Shown: positions 19,351 to 31,673, numbered from the stretch's first letter. The stretch is 64,000 nt of DNA from Bryum argenteum (GCA_037043015.1 CM073327.1:1346727-1410726); one strand, 5' to 3'. Notes: a model not told the origin generated them from the sequence alone. Made by a program: numbers and translations.

Positions 19351-19712
19351 CCCTTAAACGCCTAAGGTGACCCGAGGGGTCATATTCCAACAGAATCTCC
19401 TGTGTAGCTCTCAATGTACTCATCTTTTCACTTATATTTTGATGTCAAACTGGTCACCTTCTTGTGATGCATTCAAAAAGTGAAATTTCACAATTCAAAT
19501 CACAATTTGTATCAGTGATTTTGTGCTTTGAAAGGATTGTGGTAGGTAGGTTGGGGTTGTACATAACCTTGTAGGAGGCTGCAAGCTCATCATTGATTGG
19601 ATCATTCATGATGCCCAAGTTCAAAAAGTGCACTATTCATGATGCCCAAGTTCAAAAGATGTTGTGATCCAATTTTGGACTGCCCGTTTCAGGCACCTTC
19701 AGCGTTTAAGGG
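19351..19712 (+). mobile_element. MITE copy B (piggyBac-like ends)
   Basis: 362 bp, ends CCCTTAAACGC and GCGTTTAAGGG, perfect inverted repeats, flanked by TTAA on both sides (19347-19350, 19713-19716). No ORF. TTAA targets plus CCC-initial ends are the diagnostic combination of the piggyBac superfamily; Tourist/PIF MITEs use TTA/TAA, which fits less well. Confidence 0.7.
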
Positions 19713-20454
19713 TTAAAGTTGCTTGGAGTACCCTACTTGAGCTTGAAAACTAAAATTTGCGTTAAAAAATTCTTAGTCTGGACCTAAACTTAGCACATTC
19801 TCACACACACACACACACCTTGTAGTATAACAAATAGTACATAATCGAAATAACCCCGAGCGCGTCAACTTTGGCGCTCCAGCTCGCATCTACAATCTTA
19901 CGCAGGAGCGCTAATTGCTCAAACTTTAAAACCTTTATGGCCTTCGGCCATTTGCAGGCCCGTGTGTAATTGGAACATATCCACCGCTTCCTTATTCAGT
20001 TCTTTAAGAATTTTGGGCCAAACTATTCTGATTAAATCCTTCACCTAGGCTGTCCAAAACTGCGCAGGCCCATTATGGTTGCTTGGGCCATCCAAAACTG
20101 CAAAAGCTCATTAAGTTAGAGGAACCCATAGTTGATATGGGCAGGTCCCCATGCCCAAAGGTCCCCATGCCCAAGTTGTAGACTCCCCAATTGTCGTGGT
20201 CTGATTGACCAATTGTCGACATGGTGGCTTCCTGGTATTCAGCGGTTTAGAATGGTTGCACCCGAGATTGGTAAGCAATGATTCCCATGCCAAAAAAACA
20301 ATAAATTAAGCAGCAAAAATTAGGCCATGGTGTGTTGGTTTTCCAACTTCGGACTGCTTGGTTATTGACTTATTGTTAGCCTTGTGCTCGGCTTTAAGCA
20401 TGACCGGCCTCTTCTGAACGACACCATCAACTATTAGTTATATGGTTAGCTTAA

Positions 20455-20816
20455 CCCTTAAACGCCCAAGGTGACCCGAGGGGTCACCTTCCAACAGAAT
20501 CTACTCTGTAGCTCTCATTGTACTCAACTTTTCACTTATATTTTGATGTCAAACTGGTCACCTTCTTGTGATGCATTCAAAAAGTGAAATTTCACAATTC
20601 AAATCACAATTTGTATGAGTGATTTTGTGCTTTGAAAGGATTGTGGTAGCGAGGTTGGGGTTGTACATAACCTTGTAGGAGGTTGCAAGCTCATCATTGA
20701 TTGGTGCATTCATGATGCCCTTGTTCAAAAAGTGCACTATTCATGATGCCCAAGTCCAAAAGATGTTGTGATCCAATTTTGGACTGCCCGTTTCAGGCAC
20801 CTTCAGCGTTTAAGGG
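20455..20816 (+). mobile_element. MITE copy C (piggyBac-like ends)
   Basis: 362 bp with the same ends as copy B, TTAA at 20451-20454 and 20817-20820. Its right end has the same CAGGCACCTTCAGCG block as copy B, consistent with copying by tandem duplication rather than independent insertion. Confidence 0.7.
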
Positions 20817-21559
20817 TTAAAGTTGCTTGGAGTACCCTACTTGAGCTTGAAAACTAAAATTTGCGTTAAAAAATTCTTAGTCTGGACCTAAACTTAGCAC
20901 ATTCTCACACACACACACACACCTTGTAGTATAACAAATAGTACATAATCGAAATAACCCCGAGCGCGTCAACTTTGGCGCTCCAGCTCGCATCTACAAT
21001 CTTACGCAGGAGCGCTAATTGCTCAAACTTTAAAACCTTTATGGCCTTCGGCCATTTGCAGGCCCGTGTGTAATTGGAACATATCCACCGCTTCCTTATT
21101 CAGTTCTTTAAGAATTTTGGGCCAAACTATTCTGATTAAATCCTTCACCTAGGCTGTCCAAAATTGCGCAGGCCCCATTATGGTTGCTTGGGCCATCCAA
21201 AACTGCAAAAGCTCATTAAGTTAGAGGAACCCATAGTTGATATGGGCAGGTCCCCATGCCCAAAGGTCCCCATGCCCAAGTTGTAGACTCCCCAATTGTC
21301 GTGGTCTGATTGACCAATTGTCGACACGGTGGCTTCCTGGTATTCAGCGGTTTAGAATGGTTGCACCCGAGATTGGTAAGCAATGATTCCCATGCCAAAA
21401 AAACAATAAATTAAGCAGCAAAAATTAGGCCATGGTGTGTTGGTTTTCCAACTTCGGACTGCTTGGTTATTGACTTATTGTTAGCCTTGTGCTCGGCTTT
21501 AAGCATGACCGGCCTCTTCTGAACGACACCATCAACTATTAGTTATATGGTTAGCTTAA

Positions 21560-21921
21560 CCCTTAAACGCCCAAGGTGACCCGAGGGGTCACCTTCCAAC
21601 AGAATCTACTCTGTAGCTCTCATTGTACTCAACTTTTCACTTATATTTTGATGTCAAATTGGTCACCTTCTTGTGATGCATTCAAAAAGTGAAATTTCAC
21701 AATTCAAATCACAATTTGTATGAGTGATTTTGTGCTTTGAAAGGATTGTGGTAGCGAGGTTGGGGTTGTACATAACCTTGTAGGAGGTTGCAAGCTCATC
21801 ATTGATTGGTGCATTCATGATGCCCTTGTTCAAAAAGTGCACTATTCATGATGCCCAAGTCCAAAAGATGTTGTGATCCAATTTTGGGCTGCCCGTTTCA
21901 CACCCCATGGGCGTTTAAGGG
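21560..21921 (+). mobile_element. MITE copy D (piggyBac-like ends)
   Basis: 362 bp with TTAA at 21556-21559 and 21922-21925. Left half nearly identical to copy C, but the right end is CACCCCATGGGCGTTTAAGGG, giving a longer match to the left terminus (CCCTTAAACGCCC). It may preserve the original right end. Confidence 0.7.
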
Positions 21922-21925
21922 TTAA

Positions 21926-22469
21926 TTACATCAGTTTCCATCACGGGAATTAGTGAATTTGTGTTTGTGAACTAGTCTTATAGTTATCAGTTAGAGGTGA
22001 AGCTACATATTGGTAACTAGTCCGGATCAAGTGTTCACCTTTTTAATTTGTAGTAATTTCAATTATGAGAAGAAAAAAAAAATGGAAAAATGTGCATTCT
22101 ACCTAAACCTTATTTCCTTATACGAGAAAAATTTCTCCCCATGACTAACACACCTTCTACTATGCAAATCGTCTTAACTTATCAATTATGGGTTCCTCTA
22201 CCTTATGGTTGCTTGGGCCTCTAGGGGTTAACAAAAACTTTGAAGGGTCGTCATAATTAGAAATAACGTATTATGATCATTTTAGAGTTTTCCATTTAAG
22301 TGAATCAAGATGTACCCAATTCGTCCTTCATTAGTTTATATACCTTCAAACACAATCATGGCGCTCGTTTTCCAAGTAAAATGTGGGGTATTGAAAATGT
22401 GAGGCATTGAAGCTTACTCTGAAGCTTTATAATAAGGTGGGCCACAGTGAACTGCCCATCTTCAAGATT
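21926..22469. other. Intergenic stretch
   Basis: No supported gene; a short segment near 22190-22230 resembles the spacer of the upstream tandem repeat (TTATGGTTGCTTGGGCC). Confidence 0.4.
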
Positions 22470-22736
22470 TGTTATGATACAACGTAGGCGACCTAGGAAC
22501 TTTCTACCCTTAGGAATTAACTTCCAGTAATTACCTTGGAATTAACTCCCACGGATAGTAAACGGTAGTTTGGTTGTAGTTATTGGATATTAAAGGTGTG
22601 GTCATCAAGTTTTCACTAGAGATAACTACTATCTCTTTTACATATATTAACTAGAAGAGAGCCTTGCTCTCTTCACTTCTTTTTCTTGCACCTCTCTCTT
22701 GGCCTTACCCTGCTTGCTTATTTCTTAAGTATAACA
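22470..22736 (+). repeat. 5' LTR of copia H
   Basis: 267 bp, TGTTATGATACAAC to AAGTATAACA, immediately followed by CATTATCAGCATGC, the expected primer-site position though a poor match to the usual TGGTATCAGAGC. Confidence 0.85.
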
Positions 22737-23278
22737 CATTATCAGCATGCTTTGTTCTATTACTTAGTTTTGCCTTCTGGCTTGTGATTGTGACTATTTT
22801 CTCTTTCCTTTTAGATGTAACATCTGAGAGCAGGATAGTTTCTCGTTTTATTTTACTTCGCCAGCAGCCTCGGAGGCTGCTGCGGTAGTCAGCTTCCACC
22901 GAGCTAGCACCGCATGCAGCTAAGCCGCCCAGCAGCCCAGCAAAGTGTTGGGGAGCCCAGCAGCCCCGCTACTACAGCCTTGTAGCCCCGCAAGCCTTGC
23001 TGCTACTGGAGTCGGCCTTTCCTTGGTGCCGGCCCTTGCATCACTGCCACCCGCATGCTCCCAAGTTTTTCTTTATCTCAGTTGACTTTCTCTCAAGACT
23101 TCCTAGCTGATTTTCTTTTTTCTCTTACTTTTCATTTTGCGAAGTTTTCTCTAGAGACTAGTCATGAGATAGGAGGAATACGAGAGAAATGGTAGTTTGG
23201 TCCCAAGGTGGACATCTCGGTTTTCTCCTTTCTCTATTTTTGCCATCTTTGTGGCAGGTGCTCACCATTTGCGCCAAC

Positions 23279-24601
23279 ATGACTACCGCACGTGAGTCTC
23301 GTACCCAAGCTCTGCTTTTTGACGCTCTCGCAGTAGACGGCAACAATTTTCTGGAATGGACAAGCGACGTTCACACCTACCTCAGCGCGGAAGAACTTAA
23401 TGGTGCCTTGTACCGAGCCACGGCGGAGGGGATGCCAAACTCCAAGTGCCAACAAGCGTTAATGATCGTACGGCGTCACATGGAGACCTCACTACGCCAA
23501 CAGTACCTGCAAATTTCGGACGCGGCGAGCCTGTGGTCTCAAATCCAAGCACGCTTCGAACATCACCAAGACTTGCTGCTTCCTCAAGCCCGGAGCGAAT
23601 GGGTGAACCTTCGTGTTATGGACTTCCCTTCCATCCATGACTTCAACTCCGACCTCCACCGTCTATCTGCTCAACTCCAAATGTGTGGCGAACGCATCAC
23701 CGACGCTGATCTCATCGACAAAACCTTATCTACTTTTCCACCTACAATAGCTATTCTTGCCCAGCAGTATCGCAACATGCGATTTACTACTCACTCTGAG
23801 CTCATGTCCAACTTGTTGATGGCAGAGAAGCAGCAGCTCTTGCTTGTGAAGAATGCAGAATCTTGGCCGGCCCGGGAGATCTATACGACCGAACCCGTCA
23901 CCACAACCTCTGCCACTCCACCTCCGCCAGCAGCTGCTCCGGTTTCCTCCACCACGCCAGCAACAAAAGTCGAACAAGCCAACAATACCGAGGCCGCACG
24001 ACGACCCCCACGCCGCGACAGAGGACGTGGCCGAGGCCGGGACAATCGCTACTCAAGCAATCGTGACTACTACCATCGCGACAACCAGTACTCTGACTCC
24101 CGTGACGACCGACAGACTGGCCGCCGTGACGATCGCCGCGAATACCAACGGTATTACCAGGACCGTCGTAAGCCTTATGATTGTCACGATCGACCATCAG
24201 GTCAGTCTAGTCAATCTTCCCGTTCCGAGTCGTCTAGAGGGGCTTGTCACAATTGTGGTCGTATATGGCACTACGCGCGCGAGTGCCGAACCCCACGCTA
24301 TTGGGTCGAAATTTTCCAAGAACTTCAAAAACTGAAAGAGGGAAAGAGGGAAGTGCACTCCCTCGATGCACCCTCACTCAATGAAGTAGATCCAGAAAAC
24401 TTCATGGTCCTTTCCCATGGACATTCAATGCCATTAGACATGGCACTCTTAGATAGCGGGTCCACTCATACAATACTTAGAAAACTCGAATTCTTTTATT
24501 CATCTTGTTTGTGCGGACCCTACCAAGAGTGTGAAATACTCACCATCGCCGAAAGCCGGAACTTGAAGTTCCGGAAGGGCCGGGCAACGATAGTATTGTA
24601 A
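23279..24601 (+). pseudogene. Copia H Gag and protease region
   Basis: Starts MTTARESRTQALLFDALAVDG (a longer frame opens at 23189, but this start fits the Gag family). Gag capsid region (NNFLEWTSDVHTYL, ALMIVRRHMETSLRQQYL), an Arg/Asp/Tyr-rich linker and a CCHC knuckle CHNCGRIWHYAREC, then the retropepsin motif LLDSGSTHTIL near residue 385. An in-frame TAA (24599-24601) cuts the polyprotein shortly after the protease motif and the same frame continues downstream, so this is a nonsense mutation rather than a frame change. Confidence 0.85.
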
Positions 24602-25741
24602 GGGGGATTCCCCCTCGTGTGTAGTAAGGCGATGTATGCGCCGGACGCCCCCCGTAGCCTAATCAGCTACCAGGATGTGCGCTCCAATGGGATCCACATT
24701 TCCACAAGTTTGGAAAATGATGATGAACACATGGCACTACAAGTGTGCACTAAAACCATTACGAAGATTCCTGCTGGACCTTCCGGACTGTATGAGATAC
24801 GAATCTCTCCGACTACAGAGTTGCGCTCCTTTCATACAACGGCACTACCCAAGGCACAAATATGGCATCGTCGATTGGGGCACCCGGGCACGACCCTTCT
24901 GTGTTGCATGATACCGGTCCACACTTGCCACACCCTCAGCCCAAGTGATGCAACCAAGGTAGATGACTGCACCGCATGTATACAAGGCAAGTACTCGAAG
25001 CACCTATCACGGTGGACACTACCTACGGCCCAGCCTCAACCACTAGAACGATTACAAGGTGACATCTGCGGACCCATTAACCCCGTCTCTGGTCAGTTTG
25101 TCTATTTTCTTGTTCTAGTTGATGCCTCTAGAAGCAATGCAGAACTATCTCTCCTTAGCACCCGGAACATGGCATTCTCCAGACTCCTCGCGATGCTCAT
25201 TAGATTTCGCATCCACTTCCCAGATAAGCCCATCAAGACACTTAGAATGGATAATGCCCAGGAATTTAGATCCCATGTATTCGAAGACTATTGTACCGCC
25301 TCAGGGATTGATCTCACGTATTCTGCTCCTTACGAGCATTCCCAGAACGGCTTAGCTGAAGCATACATTAAGAAAATCCAATTGATCACCCGCCCCCTCC
25401 TGATCCATGCTAACCTCCCTACCTCTATGTCGAGTCATGCCGTTCTTCATACTGCTACTCTTTTCCGATTCAGACCAACTCTGCTCAATACCCAAACATC
25501 TCTCCAATTAGTATCTGGCTGTGTACCAAATGTCCGTCATCTCCGTGTCTTTGGATGCCAGGTCTGGATACCGGCACCTGAACCTCGAATCCGCACCGTT
25601 AGTGCCCATCGCCTAGAAGGATTATATGTAGGCTTCGATTCTCCCAGCATCATCAGGTACATAGACCCCAGTAATGGCACCCTACACAAGGCCCGTTTTG
25701 AAAATTGCAGATTTATAGAGACGGTTTTTCCAAAACTTTAG
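24602..25741 (+). pseudogene. Copia H integrase
   Basis: Same frame as gag. Contains the gag-pre-integrase/zinc motif (WHRRLGHPG ... CTACIQGK) and the D,D,E core: LQGDICGPI, LRMDNAQEF and NGLAEAYIK. It ends at an in-frame TAG (25739-25741) with the frame continuing into RT. No ATG at its beginning; it would have been made as part of the polyprotein. Confidence 0.85.
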
Positions 25742-26631
25742 TTTTCCTCCAGTTTTGCTCCTCTCACCTTCCGTGCCGTCGAGTCTCTCTCCATGAACCC
25801 CGATCCACGCACGGCAATCGCTGAAACTGAAGTTAAGAAACTTCTCCACCTACAAACCTTAGCCCAACAGATCCCGGATAGCTTCGAAACTAGCCCTCGT
25901 ATTCTTCGCAACCCAATCTCAGGATCTGGAAACCCACCCCTTTCCAACAAGAGATTTCCTCAGCAACCAAAACCCAGCCCACGACTAGCCAAGTCTCTCT
26001 GATCATCCAAGGAACCGGCGCCTTCCGAATCTCAATACATGGAACCCGAATGTCTCATCCCGGACGTTTCAACCTTCGCCACCAAGCTTCTCAACCTTGA
26101 TCCTCAACCCACTACCCTTGACCAAGCCAAGGCCAGACCAGATTGGCCCGATTGGCAACATGCACTAACACGAGAGTATGACTCTCTCCGCAAGCGTGGC
26201 GTCTTCGGCCAACTGCACACCAACTTATCAACCCGTCCCATTGGATACAAGCTGGTTTTCACCCGCAAGAGGAATGAGCACGGCGAGATCGTTCGATACA
26301 AGGTCCGGTGCGAGGCACAAGGATTCAATCAGCACCTCGGAATTGATTATCATCAAACCTACTCTCTAGTGATGGATTGCACATCCTTCATGTACCTACT
26401 TGCTCTTGCAGTTCAGCTCTCCCTTGCTACGCAACTCCTGGATGTTGTTACAGCATATCTCTATGGCGAGCTCGAGGAGACTATCTTCATCAAGCCACCT
26501 CCAGATTTTCTTCCCACGGTCCCAGTTGCAGCTCCCGGTCACTTTGTCGGAATCCATCTCCGCAAGGCCGTTTACGGCCTGAAGCAAGCCAGCAGATCGT
26601 GGTATCACCACCTTCGCCGATTCCTCACTGA
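25742..26631 (+). pseudogene. Copia H reverse transcriptase, N-terminal part
   Basis: Same frame after a TAG; another stop lies near 26000. RT motifs: YKLVFTRKRNEHGEIVRYK, RCEAQGFNQHLGIDYHQTYS, and VYGLKQASRSWYHHLRRFLT just before the CACTA insertion. The frame resumes in register at 30235 on the other side of the insertion. Confidence 0.85.
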
Positions 26632-29600
26632 CACTATAAGAAAACTCTGTTTTTTGTGATGTCTTGTGGAATGTCTAATGTATTTTGTGATGTCTTACTG
26701 TCTTAAAAGATGTCTTCGAAGACGGGAGGATGTCTGTACGTCTAACGGGCACATTTTGGATTGGGGGGGCATGAGGACATCACCAAACAAAAAGATGTTG
26801 GTGAAGACATGGATGTCTTTGAAGACATCTCGATAGACATCAAACTGCCACGTTGGCAAGGGATTTTGGACCAGCAAGGTAAAAACGACCAAAATTTACT
26901 GGTAGACAGGGTAAAAAGCATTTCTAATGTTAAAAGAGTAGGTGAATGGGCAGCGGTTTTCAAAAGTAGAAAAAAAAACATCACTTTTTTTTTTTTTTTT
27001 TTCTTGCTAAAACATTATGTGACGTGGCAATACTGAAGATACTAATTTCAGGCTATTCTCAATATTTTTTCATTGGTCTATTTTTTAAAAAAATTATTAA
27101 AATATATAATTATATTTCAATAAAAAATATAATTTGTAAATTTTTATTATATTCAAATAAATTAGAATATTATAATTCTGTAATTTTTTATGATTAAAAA
27201 ATATTTAAATATTAAAAATATTATATAAAATATATAATATCTATAAGATAACAATGGTGCCAAAAAAAAAGTAAATGTAATTTCGTGGATAGATTAATAA
27301 AGTTATTTACAGCGCTTTATCTACATGGCAACAAAAACTCCACGTCAAACCAGTTGACAAGTCATTCAACATCTAGTCGGATGTCTAACACGATGTCCAA
27401 CTTACCATAACTACAGTCAGGCATGAATGTTCGCATAAACATCTACTTGGATGTCTATGAAGATGTTTTGCACGACATCCTCCTAGACGTCATTTACTAA
27501 AAAGCGGCAGTACTTAAGAGTCTTTTCAAGAATAATATCAACTTTTTCTCTTACTGCTTGTCCTCCATTGGCGCGAGTCTCTGATTGGGGTAATCCTCAA
27601 ATACCTAAAGAAAATATAAAAAGAAAATAAAAACAATAAATAGTGTTTTTTGGCTTACTTCAAGAAGGAATTAAATATTATAGATTACTTATAGATTAGA
27701 TTATTATAGTCTAATGGCAAGACTATACATTACCCTATCATTAACAACCAATATTATACAAATTAAAGCAAATTTACAAGAAATATAAATTTATGAAAGT
27801 AGCTATTTAATACAGTTTAGGAGACAATTCAAGAATAGAATAAGTATTAAAAAAGTTAGTTGGAAAGTTAGTTAGGGTAGAAATAAAAGGTAGTTGAGAG
27901 TTTAAAAGAGAGCCTATCACCATGGAAGACTATAAATAGTCTCATGATTGTAATTCCACACTTTTTCTATCAATAAAGTTTATTTGATTTGTTGTGGAAG
28001 AAACTCTAAGACTTATAATATGTGCTTTGTTGTGGAAAGAACTTTAAAGCATCTGGTATTTGATTTGTTGTGAGGGAAAACAAAAGACCTTTTAGAGTTA
28101 ATATGTTGTGATTGAAACCCTGAAGATGTCATTAGATGTTTATGATAATGTCTGCAGGGATGTTTAAGATGACGTTCATGAAAATGTCTGACATGATGTC
28201 TATGAAGATGTCGAAGATGACATCTATGACAGCATCCAGAACCATCTACAGGGATGATTTTCATTGACTTCAATGGATGAACAGAGGGGGCTAGGGTTTG
28301 CTGCCGCCGCCATAGTTAGGTCATGAGACCTTTAAGTAGAATTAGAGGCCGCACAAAGCTCATTTTTGCCTTCATTTTTTCAAAGAGTTAGTGTTTGGAG
28401 TGTAGAGGCTAAAGTTTGCTTCTTCATGTGGCTAGGGTTTGTTGCCGCCGCCATAGTTTGGTCATGAGATCTTCAAATGGAATTACAAAGCTCATTTTTG
28501 CCTTAGTTTTTCCAAAGAGTTTGTGTTTAAAGTATAGAGGATTTCGAAATTGTTTCCATTCAGTTTCAGAATGATTGTTAACTACAATAAGACAATAGTA
28601 TTTGTAGAAATCTAATAGCTCTCAAGAGTAGGTTTCCTTCTTCATGTGGCTAAGATTTGCTACTTAAGAGGTACTGGATTTCAAAAGCATCTTGTTCAAG
28701 AAACCCTAGGACTTGTAGAATTTGATTTGTTGTGAAGGAAACCCTAGTACTTGTAGTATTTGATTTGTTGTAGAAGATGTCTTAGAGCATGTCTATGATG
28801 ATGTCTGCAAGATGTCTTAGAGCATGTCTATGAAGATGTTTAAATGTGTTGATGGAATTCTATTTTGGAAGGTGGGATATAAGGGGTCGGGGCAGCGAGC
28901 ACGATCTGAGGCCGCGAAGCGACATGCGTGCTTGCAGGTGAGTGGAACAGATGTATGTATAGATGTCTATAACGTTGTTTTTAATGATGTCTAGAAGGAT
29001 GTCTGAAGAAATGTCTAAGCAGATGTTTGCAAGAATGTCTAACTGTTTCGATATCTTGAGGTTAGGAAGTAAACCATCTCAACCTAGGTAGTGCAATTAA
29101 ATGGAATTAAATCAGAATTTTTTTACCTTTACAAACCCTTCTTTAAATGCAGTTGATATTGGCTTATTGAATATGTGTAGCGGCGGGACATGCACATGAC
29201 CATACGGGTATCGACAGCAAGCGATGGAAGTGGAGGGACTTACGGAGTTCAAATTGTGGGTCGTAGTATATCGTAGTTGTTGACAGGCGTATTAGTAAAT
29301 ATTCTAGTTTGTATTATCTGAGGTTTTAATGACCTAAGCAATATATGTTTGATTCATACTTTTTGATGTGACAGTGTTTACAGCTGATGTTATGTAAGAC
29401 GTCTGTGGATTACAGATCTGATGACTATATAAACATCTAAAAATGTCATCCTAGATGTCCTTTCATATGCCCAAAAAACATCAATAGTAACACTGTTGCA
29501 AACATCATGTTTAACACAAAACGTTCACATCGATATCCTAGGAGATGTCGCTACAAACATCCGAGCAAACATCACAAACTTAATAAGGACATCAACGCAA

Positions 29601-30234
29601 ACATCATTCTACGCACTGGAAACATCTTATAAGACATAAAAATTGTCTTCTAAGATATTTTGTAAGACATTGCATACGTCTTGCAAGACATCTTGTACAA
29701 CATCTAAGATGTCTTGCAAGACATTTAAGTCGTCTTAACTGATGTCTAAAACTATCATGATAGGAGCATAAAACCTCCGCAATATGCTGACGTGGCATGC
29801 CATGTCATTTTTCCAAGTCCACGTCAACTTTTCCCGCGTGCCACGTCGGATTTTCTCGGGTGCCACGTCAGATTTTCCCGGGTGCCACGTCGGATTTTCT
29901 CGGGTCCACGTGGGATTCTGGCGCCGCCATGTCATTTTTCGTTGGACCATGTAAAATTCCACATCATGATGAATTTCATCCCCATGTGGCACTGCCCGTT
30001 GAATTCAAGCTGATGTGTCATCTACGTGGCACCTACGTGGCACACTTTTTACCCTTCCAAAATTACCTTAAGACATCTTCGATCTTAAGACATTTTCCTG
30101 TCTTTTTAGACATCTGCTTAGACATCTATCATGTCTAGGATGTCTTATCGTCTATAAGACATCCGAATTAATGTCTACGATGTCTTTTTAGACATCATTT
30201 ACAACATCATTAAAAACGCAGGCTTCTTATAGTG
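26632..30234. mobile_element. Non-autonomous CACTA (En/Spm) DNA transposon
   Basis: 3603 bp with inverted ends CACTATAAGAA and TTCTTATAGTG, flanked by the 3-bp duplication TGA (26629-26631, 30235-30237). Excising it in register restores RT continuity, fixing the boundaries. Both ends are packed with the heptamer GATGTCT / AGACATC and close variants in both orientations, typical of the subterminal transposase-binding arrays of CACTA elements. No transposase-like ORF; the interior is AT-rich (27050-27250) with a degenerate internal repeat around CTAGGGTTTGYTGCCGCCGCC (28290, 28430). Mobilisation would need a transposase from elsewhere. Confidence 0.9.
29818..29915. repeat. Minisatellite with CCACGT cores inside the CACTA element
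   Basis: About four imperfect units of roughly 27 bp built on GTGCCACGTCGGATTTTCTCGG, each with a CCACGT(C/G) hexamer. Confidence 0.65.
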
Positions 30235-31314
30235 TGAAAAAGGTTTCTCCTGTGACCCAGCACTTCCATGCATTTTTGTGCTATGCAAACCCCCTGCTTA
30301 CGCAATTCTTGCTGTTTACGTTGATGATATAAATATTATAGGGACAACAACCGAATGCCATCATGTTGAGAACTTGCTAAAAAACCAGTTTGAGATCCAA
30401 TTTTTAGGCAAGACCACATATTGTTTGGGCCTGCAGATACAACACTTCCCAGATGGTAGCATCCTGCTCCACCAAGAATCCTACATCCGCAAGCTTCTTC
30501 AAAACTTGGGCAGGGCTGATGCAAATCCGACCTCAGCACCAATGATCGGGCGCAGCAAGACTAGCGAGGACCCCTACCGCCCGTGCGAGGAGGAGGAGGA
30601 AGAGGTGGATAAACCCAAGTACCTCGCAGCGGTCGGCGCGCTCTTGTACCTCGCCACCCACACTTGCCCGGACATCTCATTTGCAACCAGCGTTTGGCAC
30701 GCCACAGCAAGAAGCCTACTCAACGACATTGGGCCGCCATCAAACATTTGCTAAGGTATCTTCGTGGCACAGAAGACTTGGGATTGTACTTCACCAAAGC
30801 TGCAGATGCAAAGATAGTAGGATACGCCGACTCCGGGTTCCGGACGGATAAGACCAATGGCAAATCTCAAACCGGCTACATCTTCTTGAAGAAGGGGGCG
30901 CCAATTTCGTGGAAGTCAGTCAAGCAAACGGTGACGGCCACCTCCACCAACCACGCAGAACTTCTCGCCCTCTACGAAGCTGCACGGGAAGCGGTATGAC
31001 TAAAAACAATGGTAAGAACAATCTATGATCAATGCAGGTTACAAGATTCCGCAGCCCCAATTGTGATCTTTGAAGACTATGTCGCAGCTGTAGCCCGAGT
31101 CTCCACTGGCTTCATCAAAATTGATCGAGTAAAGCACATCAACCCAATTTTATTCGGGTATATGCAAGATCTTGTAGACTCAAGTCAGGTCGCCATCACC
31201 AAAATTGAATCCACGAAGAACATCGCGGATATGCTAACTAAGGCTCTACCGGCATACAATCACCGCAAGTTGGTACATAAGGCCGGAATGCACCCTCGCC
31301 AAGACCTTCTATAA
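30235..31314 (+). pseudogene. Copia H reverse transcriptase C-terminal part and RNase H
   Basis: Contains the catalytic box VYVDDINIIG near 30320, the LKNQFEIQFLGKTTYCLGLQI block and the RNase H region (GYADSGFRTDKTNGKSQTGY, ATSTNHAELLALYEAAREA). A frameshift near 30700 and an in-frame TGA (30997-30999) break it. The tail (KHINPILFGYMQDLV, NIADMLTKALP) is the usual copia C-terminus, ending just before the polypurine tract and right LTR. Confidence 0.87.
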
Positions 31315-31405
31315 AGGGCGCACTCTTTTCTCTATCTTGGAGGTTTCCCATTAGGTTTTACTTCAAGAAGAGTTTTTAATGAGGCGTTCCTTGGTCAAGG
31401 AGGAG

Positions 31406-31673
31406 TGTTATAATACAACCTAGGCGACCTAGGGACTTTCTACCCTTAGGAATTAACTCCTAGTAATTACCTTGGAATTAACTCCCACAGATAGTAAACA
31501 AGTAGTTTGGTTGTAGTTATTGGATAATAAAGGTGTGGTCATCAAGTTTTCACTAGAGATAACTACCATCTCTTTTACATATATAAACTAGAGGAGAGCC
31601 TTGCTCTCCACACTTCTTTTGCTTGCACCTCTCTCTTGGCCTTACCCTGCTTGCTTATTTCTTAAGTTTCACA
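31406..31673 (+). repeat. 3' LTR of copia H
   Basis: 268 bp, TGTTATAATACAAC to AAGTTTCACA, preceded by AAGGAGGAG. A further ATTAAGTTTCACA follows directly, duplicating the LTR end sequence. Confidence 0.85.

Larger units (their letters stand above)
19351..21555 (+). repeat. 1.1-kb tandem duplication (MITE plus spacer)
   Basis: Two nearly identical units with a period of about 1104-1105 bp (19351-20454 and 20455-21559), each one MITE followed by a 735-bp spacer; a third MITE closes the array. The spacer contains a (CA)n microsatellite (about 19802-19818 and 20907-20923) and a GC-rich GCGCTCCAGCTCGC segment, but no convincing gene. A 60-codon ORF recurs on the minus strand of both spacers (20111-20293, 21216-21398) only because the units are duplicates. 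Confidence 0.85.
22470..31673 (+). mobile_element. Ty1/copia retrotransposon H, decayed and split by a CACTA element
   Basis: Order LTR, gag, protease, integrase, RT, RNase H, LTR (copia order, integrase before RT). The two LTRs are clearly alike with scattered differences. A polypurine tract (AAGGAGGAG) precedes the right LTR. In-frame stops and a frameshift disable the polyprotein. No matching 5-bp target duplication was found (AGATT left, ATTAA right). A CACTA element occupies 26632-30234 inside RT. Confidence 0.9.

Noticed and set aside
20111-21398. Two identical 60-codon minus-strand ORFs that looked like a conserved small gene
   Set aside because: They are identical only because the 1.1-kb unit is tandemly duplicated; no independent evidence of coding.
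22737-22760. Canonical tRNA-Met primer site for copia H
   Set aside because: CATTATCAGCATGC matches TGGTATCAGAGC too poorly to assert; only the position supports it.
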